The position numbers and the translations under genes are program-made. Below, piece by piece: positions 44,451-53,206 of a DNA stretch of 63,955 nucleotides (positions are counted from its first letter, which is position 1; each line of letters opens with the position of its first letter). The notes below the pieces were generated by a model. It was not told the DNA's origin and searched no databases. It saw nothing but the letters and a program-made list of their open reading frames with translations. The DNA is from Streptomyces sp. GTDB lineage: Bacteria > Actinomycetota > Actinomycetes > Streptomycetales > Streptomycetaceae. Location of the stretch: contig NZ_JAEKKT010000143.1 of NCBI RefSeq assembly GCF_019510245.1, positions 1 to 63,955 of the forward strand, given 5' to 3'.

Positions 44451-45776
44451 GTGAGCGAGACGGACACGGCCAGGGGCGTCACCGGCGAGGACGAGGTCGT
44501 GGACCTCTGCCGCGAGCTGATCCGGTTCGACACCAGCAACTACGGCGACCACTCCGGTCCCGGCGAGCGCAAGGCCGCCGAGTGGGTCGCCGAGAAGCTC
44601 GCCGAGGTCGGCCTGGAGCCGAAGATCTTCGAGTCCCACCCGGGCCGCGCCTCGACGGTGGCCCGCATCGAGGGCGCGGACCCGTCCCGGCCCGCGCTCC
44701 TCATCCACGGCCACCTCGACGTCGTACCGGCCAACGCCGACGACTGGACCCACCACCCCTTCTCCGGCGAGATCGCGGACGGGTGCGTGTGGGGGCGGGG
44801 CGCCGTCGACATGAAGGACATGGACGCGATGACCCTGGCGGTCGTACGGGACCGGCTGCGCAGCGGCCGCAGGCCGCCCCGGGACATCGTGCTGGCCTTC
44901 CTCGCCGACGAGGAGGCCGGCGGCACCTGGGGCGCCCGGCACCTGGTCGACAACCACGCGGACCTCTTCGAGGGCGTCACCGAGGCGATCAGCGAGGTCG
45001 GCGGGTTCTCCTTCACGGTGAACGAGCAGCGCCGGCTCTACCTCATCCAGACGGCCGAGAAGGGCATGCACTGGATGAAGCTGAAGGTGGCCGGCACCGC
45101 AGGGCACGGCTCGATGATCCACCGCGACAACGCGATCACCGAACTCTCCGAGGCCGTGGCCCGGCTCGGCCGGCACAGGTTCCCGGTGCGGGTCACCAAG
45201 ACCACCCGGGCCTTCCTCGACGAGCTGGGCGACGCGCTCGGCACCGAGCTCGACCCGGAGGACATGGAGTCGACGCTGGCCCGGCTCGGCGGCATCGCCA
45301 AGCTGATCGGCGCGACCCTGAGCAACACCGCCAACCCGACCCAGCTGAACGCCGGCTACAAGGTCAATGTCATCCCCGGCGAGGCCACCGCGCACGTGGA
45401 CGGCCGCTTCCTGCCCGGTCACGAGGAGGAGTTCCTCGCCGACCTCGACCGGATCCTCGGCCCGAACGTGGTCCGCTCGGACGTGCACTCCGACAAAGCC
45501 CTGGAGACCAGCTTCGACGGGGCCCTGGTGGAGGCCATGCAGTCCTCGCTGCTCGCCGAGGACCCGACTGCCAAGGCCATCCCCTACATGCTCTCCGGCG
45601 GAACCGACGCCAAGTCCTTCGACGACCTCGGCATCCGCGGCTTCGGCTTCGCGCCGCTCAAGCTGCCGCCGGAGCTGGACTTCGCCGGCATGTTCCACGG
45701 CGTGGACGAGCGGGTGCCGGTGGACGGGCTGCAGTTCGGCGTGCGCGTCCTCGACCGCTTCATCGACGCGTCGTGA
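44451..45776 (+). CDS. M20-family metallopeptidase/amidohydrolase
   Basis: A 441-residue protein. Zinc-binding blocks are LLIHGHLDVVPA, GRGAVDMKDMDAM and ADEEAGGTWGA. A dimerisation lid with AGHGSMIHRDNAITELSEAV follows. It probably hydrolyses a dipeptide or N-acyl amino acid in the cytoplasm. The GTG at 44451 follows GGAAGGAAG and gives the usual length; the in-frame start at 44382 would add 23 unrelated residues. Confidence 0.9.
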   Translation: MSETDTARGVTGEDEVVDLCRELIRFDTSNYGDHSGPGERKAAEWVAEKLAEVGLEPKIFESHPGRASTVARIEGADPSRPALLIHGHLDVVPANADDWTHHPFSGEIADGCVWGRGAVDMKDMDAMTLAVVRDRLRSGRRPPRDIVLAFLADEEAGGTWGARHLVDNHADLFEGVTEAISEVGGFSFTVNEQRRLYLIQTAEKGMHWMKLKVAGTAGHGSMIHRDNAITELSEAVARLGRHRFPVRVTKTTRAFLDELGDALGTELDPEDMESTLARLGGIAKLIGATLSNTANPTQLNAGYKVNVIPGEATAHVDGRFLPGHEEEFLADLDRILGPNVVRSDVHSDKALETSFDGALVEAMQSSLLAEDPTAKAIPYMLSGGTDAKSFDDLGIRGFGFAPLKLPPELDFAGMFHGVDERVPVDGLQFGVRVLDRFIDAS

Positions 45777-45938
45777 AGCCGTACGGGACGTGAAGCCCTG
45801 GCTTCAGGTAATCGTGCGGCTGTACGAGGCCGACTGGAAAGAGTGAATGCGACGATAAGCTCGTAGCTCCATTACTCCCTCCTCGTTACATCTCATGCGA
45901 TCCGCTACTTGGAATCGCATTGCCAACAAGGAGGAATA

Positions 45939-46172
45939 ATGCTCAAGAAGGTCGTCGCTGCTGCGGCTGTCACTGGTGGTCTGGTTCTCGCGGGTGCGGG
46001 CATGGCCGTCGCCGACTCGGGTGCCCAGGGCGCTGCCGTGGGTTCCCCGGGTGTCGTCTCCGGCAACGTGATCCAGGTTCCCGTGCACGTCCCGGTGAAC
46101 GTCTGCGGTAACACGATCTCCGTGATCGGGCTGCTGAACCCCGCCTTCGGCAACACCTGCATCAACAAGTGA
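45939..46172 (+). CDS. chpH: short chaplin (ChpH-type)
   Basis: A 77-residue secreted protein. The signal peptide MLKKVVAAAAVTGGLVLAGAGMAVA is followed by one chaplin domain with GSPGVVSGNVIQVPVHVPV and two cysteines (VCGNT and NTCINK). Short chaplins assemble into amyloid rodlets on aerial hyphae. The start has AAGGAGGAA upstream. It is followed by a U-run terminator and then by a long chaplin, the same adjacency as chpC/chpH in S. coelicolor. Confidence 0.95.
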   Translation: MLKKVVAAAAVTGGLVLAGAGMAVADSGAQGAAVGSPGVVSGNVIQVPVHVPVNVCGNTISVIGLLNPAFGNTCINK

Positions 46173-46202
46173 CGCGGACTCCCTGAGGGGCGTCGTCTTT
46201 CC

Positions 46203-46249
46203 GTCGGCCCCGGAGCGCGCGCCATGTGCTCCGGGGCCGACCGGTTTTT
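46203..46249 (+). terminator. Rho-independent terminator after the short chaplin
   Basis: A 14-bp perfect stem (46203-46216 with 46228-46241) and an 11-base loop are followed by CGGTTTTT. It is the clearest intrinsic terminator in the window and should separate the highly expressed short chaplin from the long chaplin. Confidence 0.9.
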
Positions 46250-46311
46250 CCGCAGGGTTTTTCTGCGGGTGAATGCTAGGTCAGGATCCAAGGCAGGGGG
46301 GAATTCATAAA

Positions 46312-47277
46312 ATGCGACAGGGTACCCGCAAGGGCCTTATGACAGTGGCCGCGGCGACCGGCGTGATCGCCGCGGCAGGCGGTTATGCCCACGCCGACTC
46401 GGGAGCCGTCGGCTCCGCCGGCGACTCACCCGGCGTGCTCTCCGGCAACACCGTGCAAGCGCCAGTACACGTGCCGGTGAACGTCTGCGGCAACACCGTG
46501 AACGTCGTCGGCGCCCTCAACCCGTCGATGGGCAACAAGTGCGCCAACCGCGGCGCAGGGGGCGGCGCTTCGACGGGCTACGGCGACACCGGAGGCTACG
46601 GCGGCCACGGCGGCTCGCACGCCGGAGGACACACCGCGGGCTCGCCCGGTGTCGGTTCGGGCAACATCGTGCAGGCGCCGATCGACGTCCCGGTCAATGT
46701 CTGCGGCAACAGCGTCAACGTCATCGGTGTCGGCAACGCCGCGCTGGGCAACGAGTGCGCCAACGGCGGGGGTTCCGGCCACCCCGGGCACCCCGGCCAC
46801 CCCGGAACTCCCGGACATCCAGGCGGCGGTCACCCCACGCAGCCGCCCGGACACGGTGGCCACGGGGGCCACCACTGCGGGCATGGCGGCCACGGCACGC
46901 TCCCTGGGCACGGAGGGCGCGGGAGCAACCCGCCCGGGAATCCGGGGAACCCCGGAACTCCGGGTCAGCCGGGACACCCGGGAACTCCGGGTCAGCCGGG
47001 GCACCCGGGAACTCCGGGTCAGCCGGGGCACCCGGGCACTCCGGGCCAGCACCCGGGAACGCCCCCCGCCCACTCCGGGGGCAACACCGTCCCGACGGGC
47101 GCCCACGGCTCCAGCGTCGTCAATCCGCTGGGCAGCGCCTCGGTGAGTGCCCCCGTCGCCGCCCCGCAGCTCGCGCACACCGGCAGTGACATGCCGCTGG
47201 GCCTCGCACTCCCGGCGGGCGCGGGCGCGCTGCTCGCGGGCGCGGTGCTCTACCGCAGGGCGCGCGCCGCTGCGTAG
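46312..47277 (+). CDS. chpC: long chaplin with collagen-like linker and LAHTG sorting signal
   Basis: A 321-residue cell-wall protein. Signal peptide to about residue 30. Two chaplin domains, each with VCGN and ...C-A-N cysteines, lie at about residues 35-80 and 105-155. A His/Gly-rich and then collagen-like Gly-x-Pro stretch (about 160-265) follows, including four 9-residue GTPGQPGHP units. The C-terminus has the sortase motif LAHTG, a hydrophobic helix and RRARAAA, so it is anchored covalently by a class E sortase. GGGGGGAA precedes the ATG at 46312. Linker length varies among chaplins. Named from the order next to chpH; ChpA/B are possible. Confidence 0.9.
   Translation: MRQGTRKGLMTVAAATGVIAAAGGYAHADSGAVGSAGDSPGVLSGNTVQAPVHVPVNVCGNTVNVVGALNPSMGNKCANRGAGGGASTGYGDTGGYGGHGGSHAGGHTAGSPGVGSGNIVQAPIDVPVNVCGNSVNVIGVGNAALGNECANGGGSGHPGHPGHPGTPGHPGGGHPTQPPGHGGHGGHHCGHGGHGTLPGHGGRGSNPPGNPGNPGTPGQPGHPGTPGQPGHPGTPGQPGHPGTPGQHPGTPPAHSGGNTVPTGAHGSSVVNPLGSASVSAPVAAPQLAHTGSDMPLGLALPAGAGALLAGAVLYRRARAAA
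46954..47061 (+). repeat. 27-base tandem repeat in the long chaplin
   Basis: Units start at 46954, 46981, 47008 and 47035 and encode GTPGQPGHP (last unit altered). The exact 27-base period suggests recent duplication. Confidence 0.85.
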
Positions 47278-47315
47278 CGCACGGACGGTGACGCACCGGT
47301 GGCGGTGCGTGGAAC

Positions 47316-47347
47316 GGAACGGGCCCCGTCGACGCGGGGCCCCTTCC
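47316..47347. terminator. terminator between long chaplin and DUF5703
   Basis: GGGCCCCG-TCGACG-CGGGGCCC with flanking GGAA/TTCC gives a 12-bp stem with one mismatch between two convergent genes. A smaller hairpin (GCACCG/CGGTGC) lies at 47293-47308. Confidence 0.75.
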
Positions 47348-47362
47348 GTCAGTCGGCCAGTC

Positions 47363-47551
47363 TCACCATGTGGCACGCACCTGGCGGATGATCCGCCGGC
47401 GCAACCGCACCCTGCGGCTGCCGTCGCGCATGAGGCTCAGTCGGTCCAACTCCCAGTGTCCGTACTCGGCATGGTCCGTCAGCAGACGTGTGGCCTCCTT
47501 GCGGGACACCCCGCGAGGTACGTACACGTCGACAAATTCGTATTCCGGCAT
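47363..47551 (-). CDS. DUF5703 small protein
   Basis: A 62-residue protein. MPEYEFVDVYVPRGVSRKEA is the family N-terminus and YGHWELDRLSLMRDGSRRV the second block. It is soluble and very basic at the C-terminus. Function unknown; conserved across Streptomyces. Confidence 0.85.
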   Translation of the reverse strand: MPEYEFVDVYVPRGVSRKEATRLLTDHAEYGHWELDRLSLMRDGSRRVRLRRRIIRQVRATW

Positions 47552-47585
47552 CGCATCTATTGTGCGGGCTGGTGCCCGGTACGGA

Positions 47586-47591
47586 TAGCGT
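47586..47591 (+). promoter_or_regulatory. -10 element of a leaderless transcript
   Basis: TAGCGT is followed after 7 bases by the ATG at 47599 and no ribosome site is present. This repeats the spacing seen at soxR. Confidence 0.45.
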
Positions 47592-47598
47592 CTGCACT

Positions 47599-48309
47599 AT
47601 GTCTGATGCTGCGCAGCCCACCGCTGCCGAGGTACGCGCCGCCGCCGAGGCGGTCAAGACCGCGCTCGACCGCCATCTGGCCGCGGTCGAACGCAGGTCG
47701 GGGGAGGACGACCCGGCTGTCTACGAGGCGTTCAACCAGCTGGCCGCTGCCGCCGAGGTCTACGACGAGCTCCTGTACGACCGCTACGACGAGGTCACAC
47801 CCTTCGAGATCCCCGGTACGGACGACTCGCTGCCGCCGTACGCGGGCCCCGAGGAACCGAACGCGATCAGCGTGCTGATCCGCCGCGACTACGCCGTGGC
47901 GGAACCACAGCGGCTGCTGGCCCAGGCCCAGCGGGTCGAGGCGGTGGAGTACGACGACGGCCCCGGCGCGGACGAGGACGCGGCCGGCACGATCCACGGG
48001 GCGCTGGGCGTCCTGTTCGGCGAGTTCGAACCGGACGAGATCGCCTCCCGGCACAAGGAGTTCGGCCTGGAGGAGGGTGACTCCACGCTCTGGGTGACCG
48101 CGGCCGACGAGCCGGCCGAGCCCGGCGAGTGGCTGGAGGCGCCCTTCGAGGGGGTCGACCCGCAGCGGGTGGTGTGCCGCTTCGACGTCAGCGCGGTCTT
48201 CGACGAGGAGGACGCGGAGGACGGCGAGGACACCGCGGAGACAGACGAACTGGACGACCTCGACCTGGACGAGGACGAGGATCTGGAACCGTTGGACGCC
48301 GAGCGCTGA
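47599..48309 (+). CDS. conserved acidic hypothetical protein
   Basis: A 236-residue soluble protein. The first half is helical (ARAAAEAVKTALDRHL type). The C-terminus is a long Asp/Glu tail (DELDDLDLDEDEDLEPL). It carries no recognised catalytic motif. The acidic tail suggests binding to a basic partner or a chaperone role, but this is a guess. It appears leaderless and is followed by a hairpin. Confidence 0.65.
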   Translation: MSDAAQPTAAEVRAAAEAVKTALDRHLAAVERRSGEDDPAVYEAFNQLAAAAEVYDELLYDRYDEVTPFEIPGTDDSLPPYAGPEEPNAISVLIRRDYAVAEPQRLLAQAQRVEAVEYDDGPGADEDAAGTIHGALGVLFGEFEPDEIASRHKEFGLEEGDSTLWVTAADEPAEPGEWLEAPFEGVDPQRVVCRFDVSAVFDEEDAEDGEDTAETDELDDLDLDEDEDLEPLDAER

Positions 48310-48318
48310 TCCGCCCCT

Positions 48319-48346
48319 CGGCGGCTCGGCCCGCGCCGAGCCGCCG
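48319..48346. terminator. hairpin terminator
   Basis: CGGCGGCTCGGC / GCCGAGCCGCCG form a perfect 12-bp stem with a CCGC loop between the acidic-protein gene and the RecD-like gene. No U-run follows. Confidence 0.75.
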
Positions 48347-48358
48347 GAGGCACACCGG

Positions 48359-50686
48359 TCAGTCCGCCGCGGGGACCTGTGTCTTCAGCAACAGCGGCAG
48401 GCGGGTCGTCCGCGGCTTCGGCAGGCTCTCGGCCACCGCCTTCGGCAGGGCCTGTTCCACACCGTGGACCACCGACAGGTGGCGCTCCGCCCGGCTGAAC
48501 GCCGTGTACACCCAGGGGCGGCTGAGGGACTGGACCGCGTCCCCGGGCAGCACCACGACCGCCGCCGGCCAGCGGCCGCCCACCGCCTGGTGGGCGGTCA
48601 GGGCCCAGCCGTGGCGGACGGACTGCTCCACCCGCTCCTTCGGCACGACCACGGGCACGCCCGCGCACGACAGGTGCAGCCCGTCGGCGTCGGCCGTCAC
48701 CACCTGGCCCGGCACGGTACGGCCCGGCGCGGGGGAGTAGGCGATCCGGTCACCGGGGTCGAAGCCGCCGAAGCGGCCGGGGCCCGGATTGAGCCGTTCC
48801 TTGAGGGCGGTGTTGAGGGCGCGGGTGCCGGCCGCTCCGCCGTGCCCCGGAGTGATCACCACGGTCTGCTCGGCGGGAACGCCGATCGCGCGCGGGACGG
48901 AGTCGGCGACCAGCTGCACCGTACGGTGCACGGCCTCGCCCGCGTCCCGCACCGGCACGATCACGACCTCCTTGCCGGGCGCCTCGACCTGGGCGAGCTC
49001 GCCGACGCCGATCCCGGAGACCAACTCGCCGAGCGGGCCGGGGTCGGGCGTGCGGGAGGCGATCTGCGGGCACACGCGGGCCGCCAGCAGGTCGGCGAAG
49101 ACCCGCCCGGGGCCCGCGGACCACAACGCCGCCGGATCCCCGCTCAGCACCAGCCGGGCGCCGTCGGGCAGCGCCTCCACGAGCATCGCCGCACCCTCCA
49201 CGTCCAGCTGGGGCGCGTCCAGCACGATCAGCAGGTCCAGGGCCAGCGCGCCGTCCGCGTCCCGGCCGGGCCCCGCGGCCCCGGCGAGCAGGTCGGCGAC
49301 GGTGCCCACGGCTTCCGCGCCGCCCGCGAGGCGCCGGCCGCCGTCAGGGGAGTGGGTCGCCGCGAAGGCACGCAGTCCGGCCGAGCGGGCGGCGCTGAGC
49401 AGGCCCGCGGGTTCGGCGCGGGCCGCCTCCCCGCCCGTGTGCAGCACCAGGCCGTGCCCGGCGAGCGCCCGCGCCAGCTCCGCGGCACCGCCGGAGGCCG
49501 CCGCCGCGGCCGCCTCCCAGGGCTCCGGGGCCTCCTTGGCCAGGGAGTTGACCAGCCGGGCCAGCCCGTCGGCGAGGCTCTCCTCGGCCAGCGCGTACCG
49601 CTCCAGGGCGACCAGGACCCGGACCGGCCGCTCCTCCTCGTCGTCCTCGGGCTCCGGGGCGCCCGGATCCAGGGCGTCCTGGAAGACCAGCGCCTCGCCC
49701 TCCGCGAGCGCGTCCTGCACGGCCGCCTCCGGGTCGGGCACCGCGCGCCGGGCCAGCGCGGCGGTGAGCGCCGGCATCTCCAGGGCGGTGTGCCCGGCCA
49801 CGGCGGCCTGCTCGAGAAGCCAGCCGGTCACCGCCCGCCCGCGCCGCTCGTCGTCCGGACCGCATTCGGCGCCGAGCAGCGCCCGCGCGAACCCGTCGGC
49901 CTGGTCCGGCCGTACCCCGGTGACCCGGAGCAGCTGCCAGGGGTCCTCCCGCAGCAGCGCCGCCGCGCCCTCCCCGAGAGCGGCGGCGACCTGGGGCGCG
50001 AGGGACTCGGGCGCGCCCCCGTCGGACAGGACCCGGCGTACCTCCGCGACCGTCTGAGCGGCGGGCCCGGGGGCGGCCGGTGCGGGCTGGGGCCGGCGGA
50101 CGGGCTCCGGGGCGGGGGCCGCCGGGCGCGGGGCCGCCTCCGGGACGGGGAACACGGTGGCCGCCGGTTTCCCGCCGCTCTCCACGGCCCGCACGGCCGC
50201 GAGCAGATCGGCGGCCTTGCCGCTGAGCTTGGCCCCGCTCTCGATCGGCGCCGGCTTCTCGGCCTTCCGCCGCTCGATCCGCTCCCGCTCGGCCCGCTGA
50301 GCGGCCAGCTCGGCCGCGGCCTCGGACTGCTGGGGGGTGTCCGCCGAGCCCTCGGTGGAGCCGGAGGAGGCCGCGCCCGCGACCCCGCTGTCTCCACCGA
50401 CGCCGTCCGGGCCGGCCGCCGCGGCTCCGGCGCGCCCCGAATCCGCGGCCGTGACGGCCGCAGCGCCGTCCCCGACCGGGCCGTCCGCGGTGGCTTCGCC
50501 GTCGGCTCCGTCGCCGTCGGTCCTGTTGCCGTCACCGGCTCGGCTGTCCATGCCGGTGGTGCCTGCGACCGGCGAGTCGCTCGCTCCGGCCGGCCCGCCG
50601 GTGAGGTCTTGGGCCCCTGTCGGCCCCCCGGCCGTCCGGTCCTCGTCGGCCTCGGGCTCGGCGCCCAGCCCCGGCTCCGTGCTCAC
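48359..50686 (-). CDS. RecD-like helicase-fold protein with a degenerate Walker A
   Basis: A 775-residue protein. A low-complexity Ala/Gly/Asp-rich N-terminus (1-205) precedes a RecD2-type helix-hairpin-helix segment (about 210-335, LLREDPWQLLRVTGVRPDQADGFARAL). In the helicase core the P-loop position reads TGGEAARAEP (418-425) instead of GPGTGKT, and Walker B reads DAPQ (490-493). The C-terminal motif VI region VYTAFSRAERHLSVVHG is retained. It therefore probably no longer hydrolyses ATP in the usual way. It overlaps the aldo/keto reductase gene by four bases. Confidence 0.8.
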   Translation of the reverse strand: MSTEPGLGAEPEADEDRTAGGPTGAQDLTGGPAGASDSPVAGTTGMDSRAGDGNRTDGDGADGEATADGPVGDGAAAVTAADSGRAGAAAAGPDGVGGDSGVAGAASSGSTEGSADTPQQSEAAAELAAQRAERERIERRKAEKPAPIESGAKLSGKAADLLAAVRAVESGGKPAATVFPVPEAAPRPAAPAPEPVRRPQPAPAAPGPAAQTVAEVRRVLSDGGAPESLAPQVAAALGEGAAALLREDPWQLLRVTGVRPDQADGFARALLGAECGPDDERRGRAVTGWLLEQAAVAGHTALEMPALTAALARRAVPDPEAAVQDALAEGEALVFQDALDPGAPEPEDDEEERPVRVLVALERYALAEESLADGLARLVNSLAKEAPEPWEAAAAAASGGAAELARALAGHGLVLHTGGEAARAEPAGLLSAARSAGLRAFAATHSPDGGRRLAGGAEAVGTVADLLAGAAGPGRDADGALALDLLIVLDAPQLDVEGAAMLVEALPDGARLVLSGDPAALWSAGPGRVFADLLAARVCPQIASRTPDPGPLGELVSGIGVGELAQVEAPGKEVVIVPVRDAGEAVHRTVQLVADSVPRAIGVPAEQTVVITPGHGGAAGTRALNTALKERLNPGPGRFGGFDPGDRIAYSPAPGRTVPGQVVTADADGLHLSCAGVPVVVPKERVEQSVRHGWALTAHQAVGGRWPAAVVVLPGDAVQSLSRPWVYTAFSRAERHLSVVHGVEQALPKAVAESLPKPRTTRLPLLLKTQVPAAD

Positions 50687-51666
50687 AGCGTGCTCCAGTC
50701 GTGATCGGGATAGCGGTGCACGGGCGCCGACACATCGTCGAGCGCCCGGCAGATCTCGTCAGGAAGCGTAAGGGCCTCCACTGACAACGCCCCGGCGAGC
50801 TGCTGCGCGTTGCGCGCGCCGACGATCGGCGCGGCCACGCCCGGCCGGTCCCGCACCCATGCGAGCGCCACCTGGAGCGGGGTGACCGCGAGTCCGTCCG
50901 CCGCCGTCTGCACCGCGTCCACGATGCGGGTCGCGGTGTCGTCGAGGTACGGCTCGACGAACGGCGCCAGATGCTCGGAGGCGCCGCGCGAGTCCGGGGG
51001 AGTGGAGTGCCGGTACTTCGCGGTCAGCACGCCCCGGCCCAGCGGGGAGGACGGCAGCAGGCCGATGCCCAGGTCGAGGGCGGCGGGCAGCACCTCGCGC
51101 TCGACGCCTCGCTGGAGCAGCGAGTACTCCAGCTGTGTGCTGGCCAGCCGGGTGCGGGTGCCCGGCGTCGCGAGCTGCCAGGTCGCGGCCTTCGCCAGCT
51201 GCCAGCCGCAGAAGTTGGAGACCCCGGCGTAGCGGGCGCGGCCGCTGCTCACCGCCAGGTCGAGCGCTTGCAGCGTCTCCTCCAGCGGGGTGTCCGGGTC
51301 GTAGGCGTGCACGTGCCAGACGTCGACGTGGTCGGTGCCGAGGCGGGCCAGGGAGGCGTCCAGCGCGGCGAGCAGGTGGCCGCGTGAGCCGTCGAAACGC
51401 CGGTCGGGGTCGGGGACGCTGCCCGCCTTCGTCGAGATGACCAGGTCCCTGCGTGGCACCAGCCCTTCCATGAGCTGCCCGAGCAGGTACTCGGCCTCGC
51501 CGTCGCCGTACACGTCCGCGGTGTCGACGAGGGTCCCGCCCGCCTCCCAGAACGCCTTCAGCATGTCCGCGGCGTCGTGCTCGTCGACGTCCCGGCCCCA
51601 GGTGAGGGTGCCGAGTCCGATTCTGGACACACGCAGGCCGGTACGGCCGAGATGCCTCTGCTCCAT
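50683..51666 (-). CDS. aldo/keto reductase
   Basis: A 327-residue NADPH-dependent reductase. The N-terminus MEQRHLGRTGLRVSRIGLG, active-site DTADVYGDGEAE and VWHVHAYD motifs are typical of the AKR superfamily. The catalytic Asp, Tyr, Lys (VISTKAG) and His are all present. The helicase-like gene begins within the last codons, an odd partner for translational coupling. Confidence 0.88.
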   Translation of the reverse strand: MEQRHLGRTGLRVSRIGLGTLTWGRDVDEHDAADMLKAFWEAGGTLVDTADVYGDGEAEYLLGQLMEGLVPRRDLVISTKAGSVPDPDRRFDGSRGHLLAALDASLARLGTDHVDVWHVHAYDPDTPLEETLQALDLAVSSGRARYAGVSNFCGWQLAKAATWQLATPGTRTRLASTQLEYSLLQRGVEREVLPAALDLGIGLLPSSPLGRGVLTAKYRHSTPPDSRGASEHLAPFVEPYLDDTATRIVDAVQTAADGLAVTPLQVALAWVRDRPGVAAPIVGARNAQQLAGALSVEALTLPDEICRALDDVSAPVHRYPDHDWSTL

Positions 51667-51764
51667 GCCCGCGAGATTACTGGCCAGAGCTGGTGCGTTG
51701 GGTTGCCTGTGGATAACCGGTTTCCCCAGCGCGGGGGGCTTCGAAGGTACGGGGCTCACCCGGC

Positions 51765-51832
51765 CAAGGGGCGCGGGGCCGTATCGATGTGCGGCTCCGC
51801 CGCATGGGCGCGACCAGCCCCCACGGCCCGCA
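51765..51832 (+). repeat. dispersed Streptomyces repeat module B
   Basis: AAGGGGCGCGGGGC is followed by GTATCGATGTGCGGCTCCGC, CGCATGGGCGCGACC and AGCCCCCACGGCCCGCAG. It contains the hairpin TGCGGCTCCGCCGCA. The last part resembles the tail of module A. I recall close relatives in many Streptomyces intergenic regions. Confidence 0.7.
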
Positions 51833-51895
51833 GTTGGACCACGGCCGATCCGCCGCACAGAAATCCCCGCGCTAAGGTCTCTCGCGACAGCGACG

Positions 51896-51909
51896 TTACT
51901 GATCGGTAA
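51896..51909. promoter_or_regulatory. possible operator before the LLM oxidoreductase
   Basis: TTACTGATCGGTAA is a 14-base palindrome with one mismatched pair, located between the probable -10 (TAAGGT at 51873-51878) and the start codon at 51921. Confidence 0.5.
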
Positions 51910-51920
51910 GGGGAATGGCC

Positions 51921-52976
51921 ATGCAGCTCGGGATCAACCTCGGCTACTGGGGCGCCGGGATGGACGGGGACAATCTGGCCGTGGCGCAGGAGGCCGAGCG
52001 GCTCGGGTACGCCGTGTGCTGGGCCGCCGAGGCCTACGGCTCCGACGCCGCCACCGTGCTCAGCTGGGTCGCCGCCCAGACCGAGCGCATCGACGTCGGC
52101 TCGGCCATCTTCCAGATCCCGGCCCGGCAGCCCGCCATGACCGCGATGACCGCCGCCACCCTCGACTCCCTGTCCGGCGGCCGTTTCCGGCTCGGCCTCG
52201 GCGTCTCCGGGCCGCAGGTCTCCGAGGGCTGGTACGGCGTCAAGTTCGACAAGCCGCTCTCCCGCACCCGCGAGTACGTGGAGATCGTACGGAAGGCGAT
52301 GACCAGGGAACGGCTGTCGTACGAGGGCGAGCACTGGACGCTGCCGCTGCCGGGCGGCCCCGGCAAGCCGATCAAGCTGACCGTGCACCCGGAGCGCGAG
52401 CACATCCCGGTCTACATCGCCGCCATCGGCCCGAAGAACCTGGAGCAGACCGGCGAGATCGCCGACGGCGCGCTGCTGATCTTCCCCTCCGCCGAGCACC
52501 TGGAGGAGACGGCCGTGAAGTACCTGCGCGCGGGCCGGGAGAAGGCCGGCCGGACCCTCGACGGGTTCGACATCTGCCCGACACTGCCGCTCGCCGTCGG
52601 CGACGACAAGGACGTGGCCTCGCTCGCGGACACCTTCCGGCCCTACACCGCGCTGTACGTCGGCGGCATGGGCAGCCGCAAGCAGAACTTCTACAACCAG
52701 CTCGCCCAGCGCATGGGCTACGAGCGGGAGGCCGCCGAGATCCAGGACAAGTACCTGTCCGGGGACAGGGACGGGGCCGCGGCCGCCGTACCGCACGACC
52801 TGATCGACCAGACCACGCTGCTCGGTTCCGTGGACCGGATCGCCGACCGGATGAAGGCCTACGCGGCCGCCGGGGTCACCACGCTCTCGCTCGCGCCCGC
52901 CGGGTTCGCGCTGGAGGAGCGGCTCGCCTCGCTGCGGGCCGGCGCCGAGGCCCTGGAGCGCGCCGGGCTCGCGTGA
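51921..52976 (+). CDS. LLM-class F420-dependent oxidoreductase
   Basis: A 351-residue luciferase-like monooxygenase-fold protein. MQLGINLGYWGAG is the typical N-terminus, and ALFRLGLGVSGPQ-type and GKPIKLTVHPEREHIPVYIA blocks follow. The F420/FMN-binding TIM barrel is complete. I prefer the ATG at 51921 because AAGGGGA is then at proper spacing; 51915 is the alternative. A palindrome upstream suggests TetR-type control. Substrate unknown. Confidence 0.85.
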   Translation: MQLGINLGYWGAGMDGDNLAVAQEAERLGYAVCWAAEAYGSDAATVLSWVAAQTERIDVGSAIFQIPARQPAMTAMTAATLDSLSGGRFRLGLGVSGPQVSEGWYGVKFDKPLSRTREYVEIVRKAMTRERLSYEGEHWTLPLPGGPGKPIKLTVHPEREHIPVYIAAIGPKNLEQTGEIADGALLIFPSAEHLEETAVKYLRAGREKAGRTLDGFDICPTLPLAVGDDKDVASLADTFRPYTALYVGGMGSRKQNFYNQLAQRMGYEREAAEIQDKYLSGDRDGAAAAVPHDLIDQTTLLGSVDRIADRMKAYAAAGVTTLSLAPAGFALEERLASLRAGAEALERAGLA

Positions 52977-53206
52977 GCCTCCGGCACGGGAGAGAGGTCC
53001 GCGGCCGTGGTGGGGGCTCGGGGGGTCTTCCCCGCCACGGCCGTCACCCGGAACAACGCGTCCGTGCCCGCGCGGTTACGCCCCCGGCGTGACCGCGCCG
53101 CCCCTCCTTTCGGCTGAGTCCGCCCGCGCACCTGTTGCAGCGACCCCGACGCGGCATTTGACTCGTTCTTTGCGGGTCTGGTGAGTCCTCCAGAGAGGTG
53201 CCCACG

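Noticed and set aside
46940..47061. Regular direct repeats resembling a CRISPR array
   Set aside because: The 27-base period is in frame and encodes a collagen-like linker with no unique spacers.
46293..47277. The long chaplin starting at the ORF beginning near 46273
   Set aside because: The first residues contain no signal peptide; the ATG at 46312 has a good ribosome site and a typical signal peptide.
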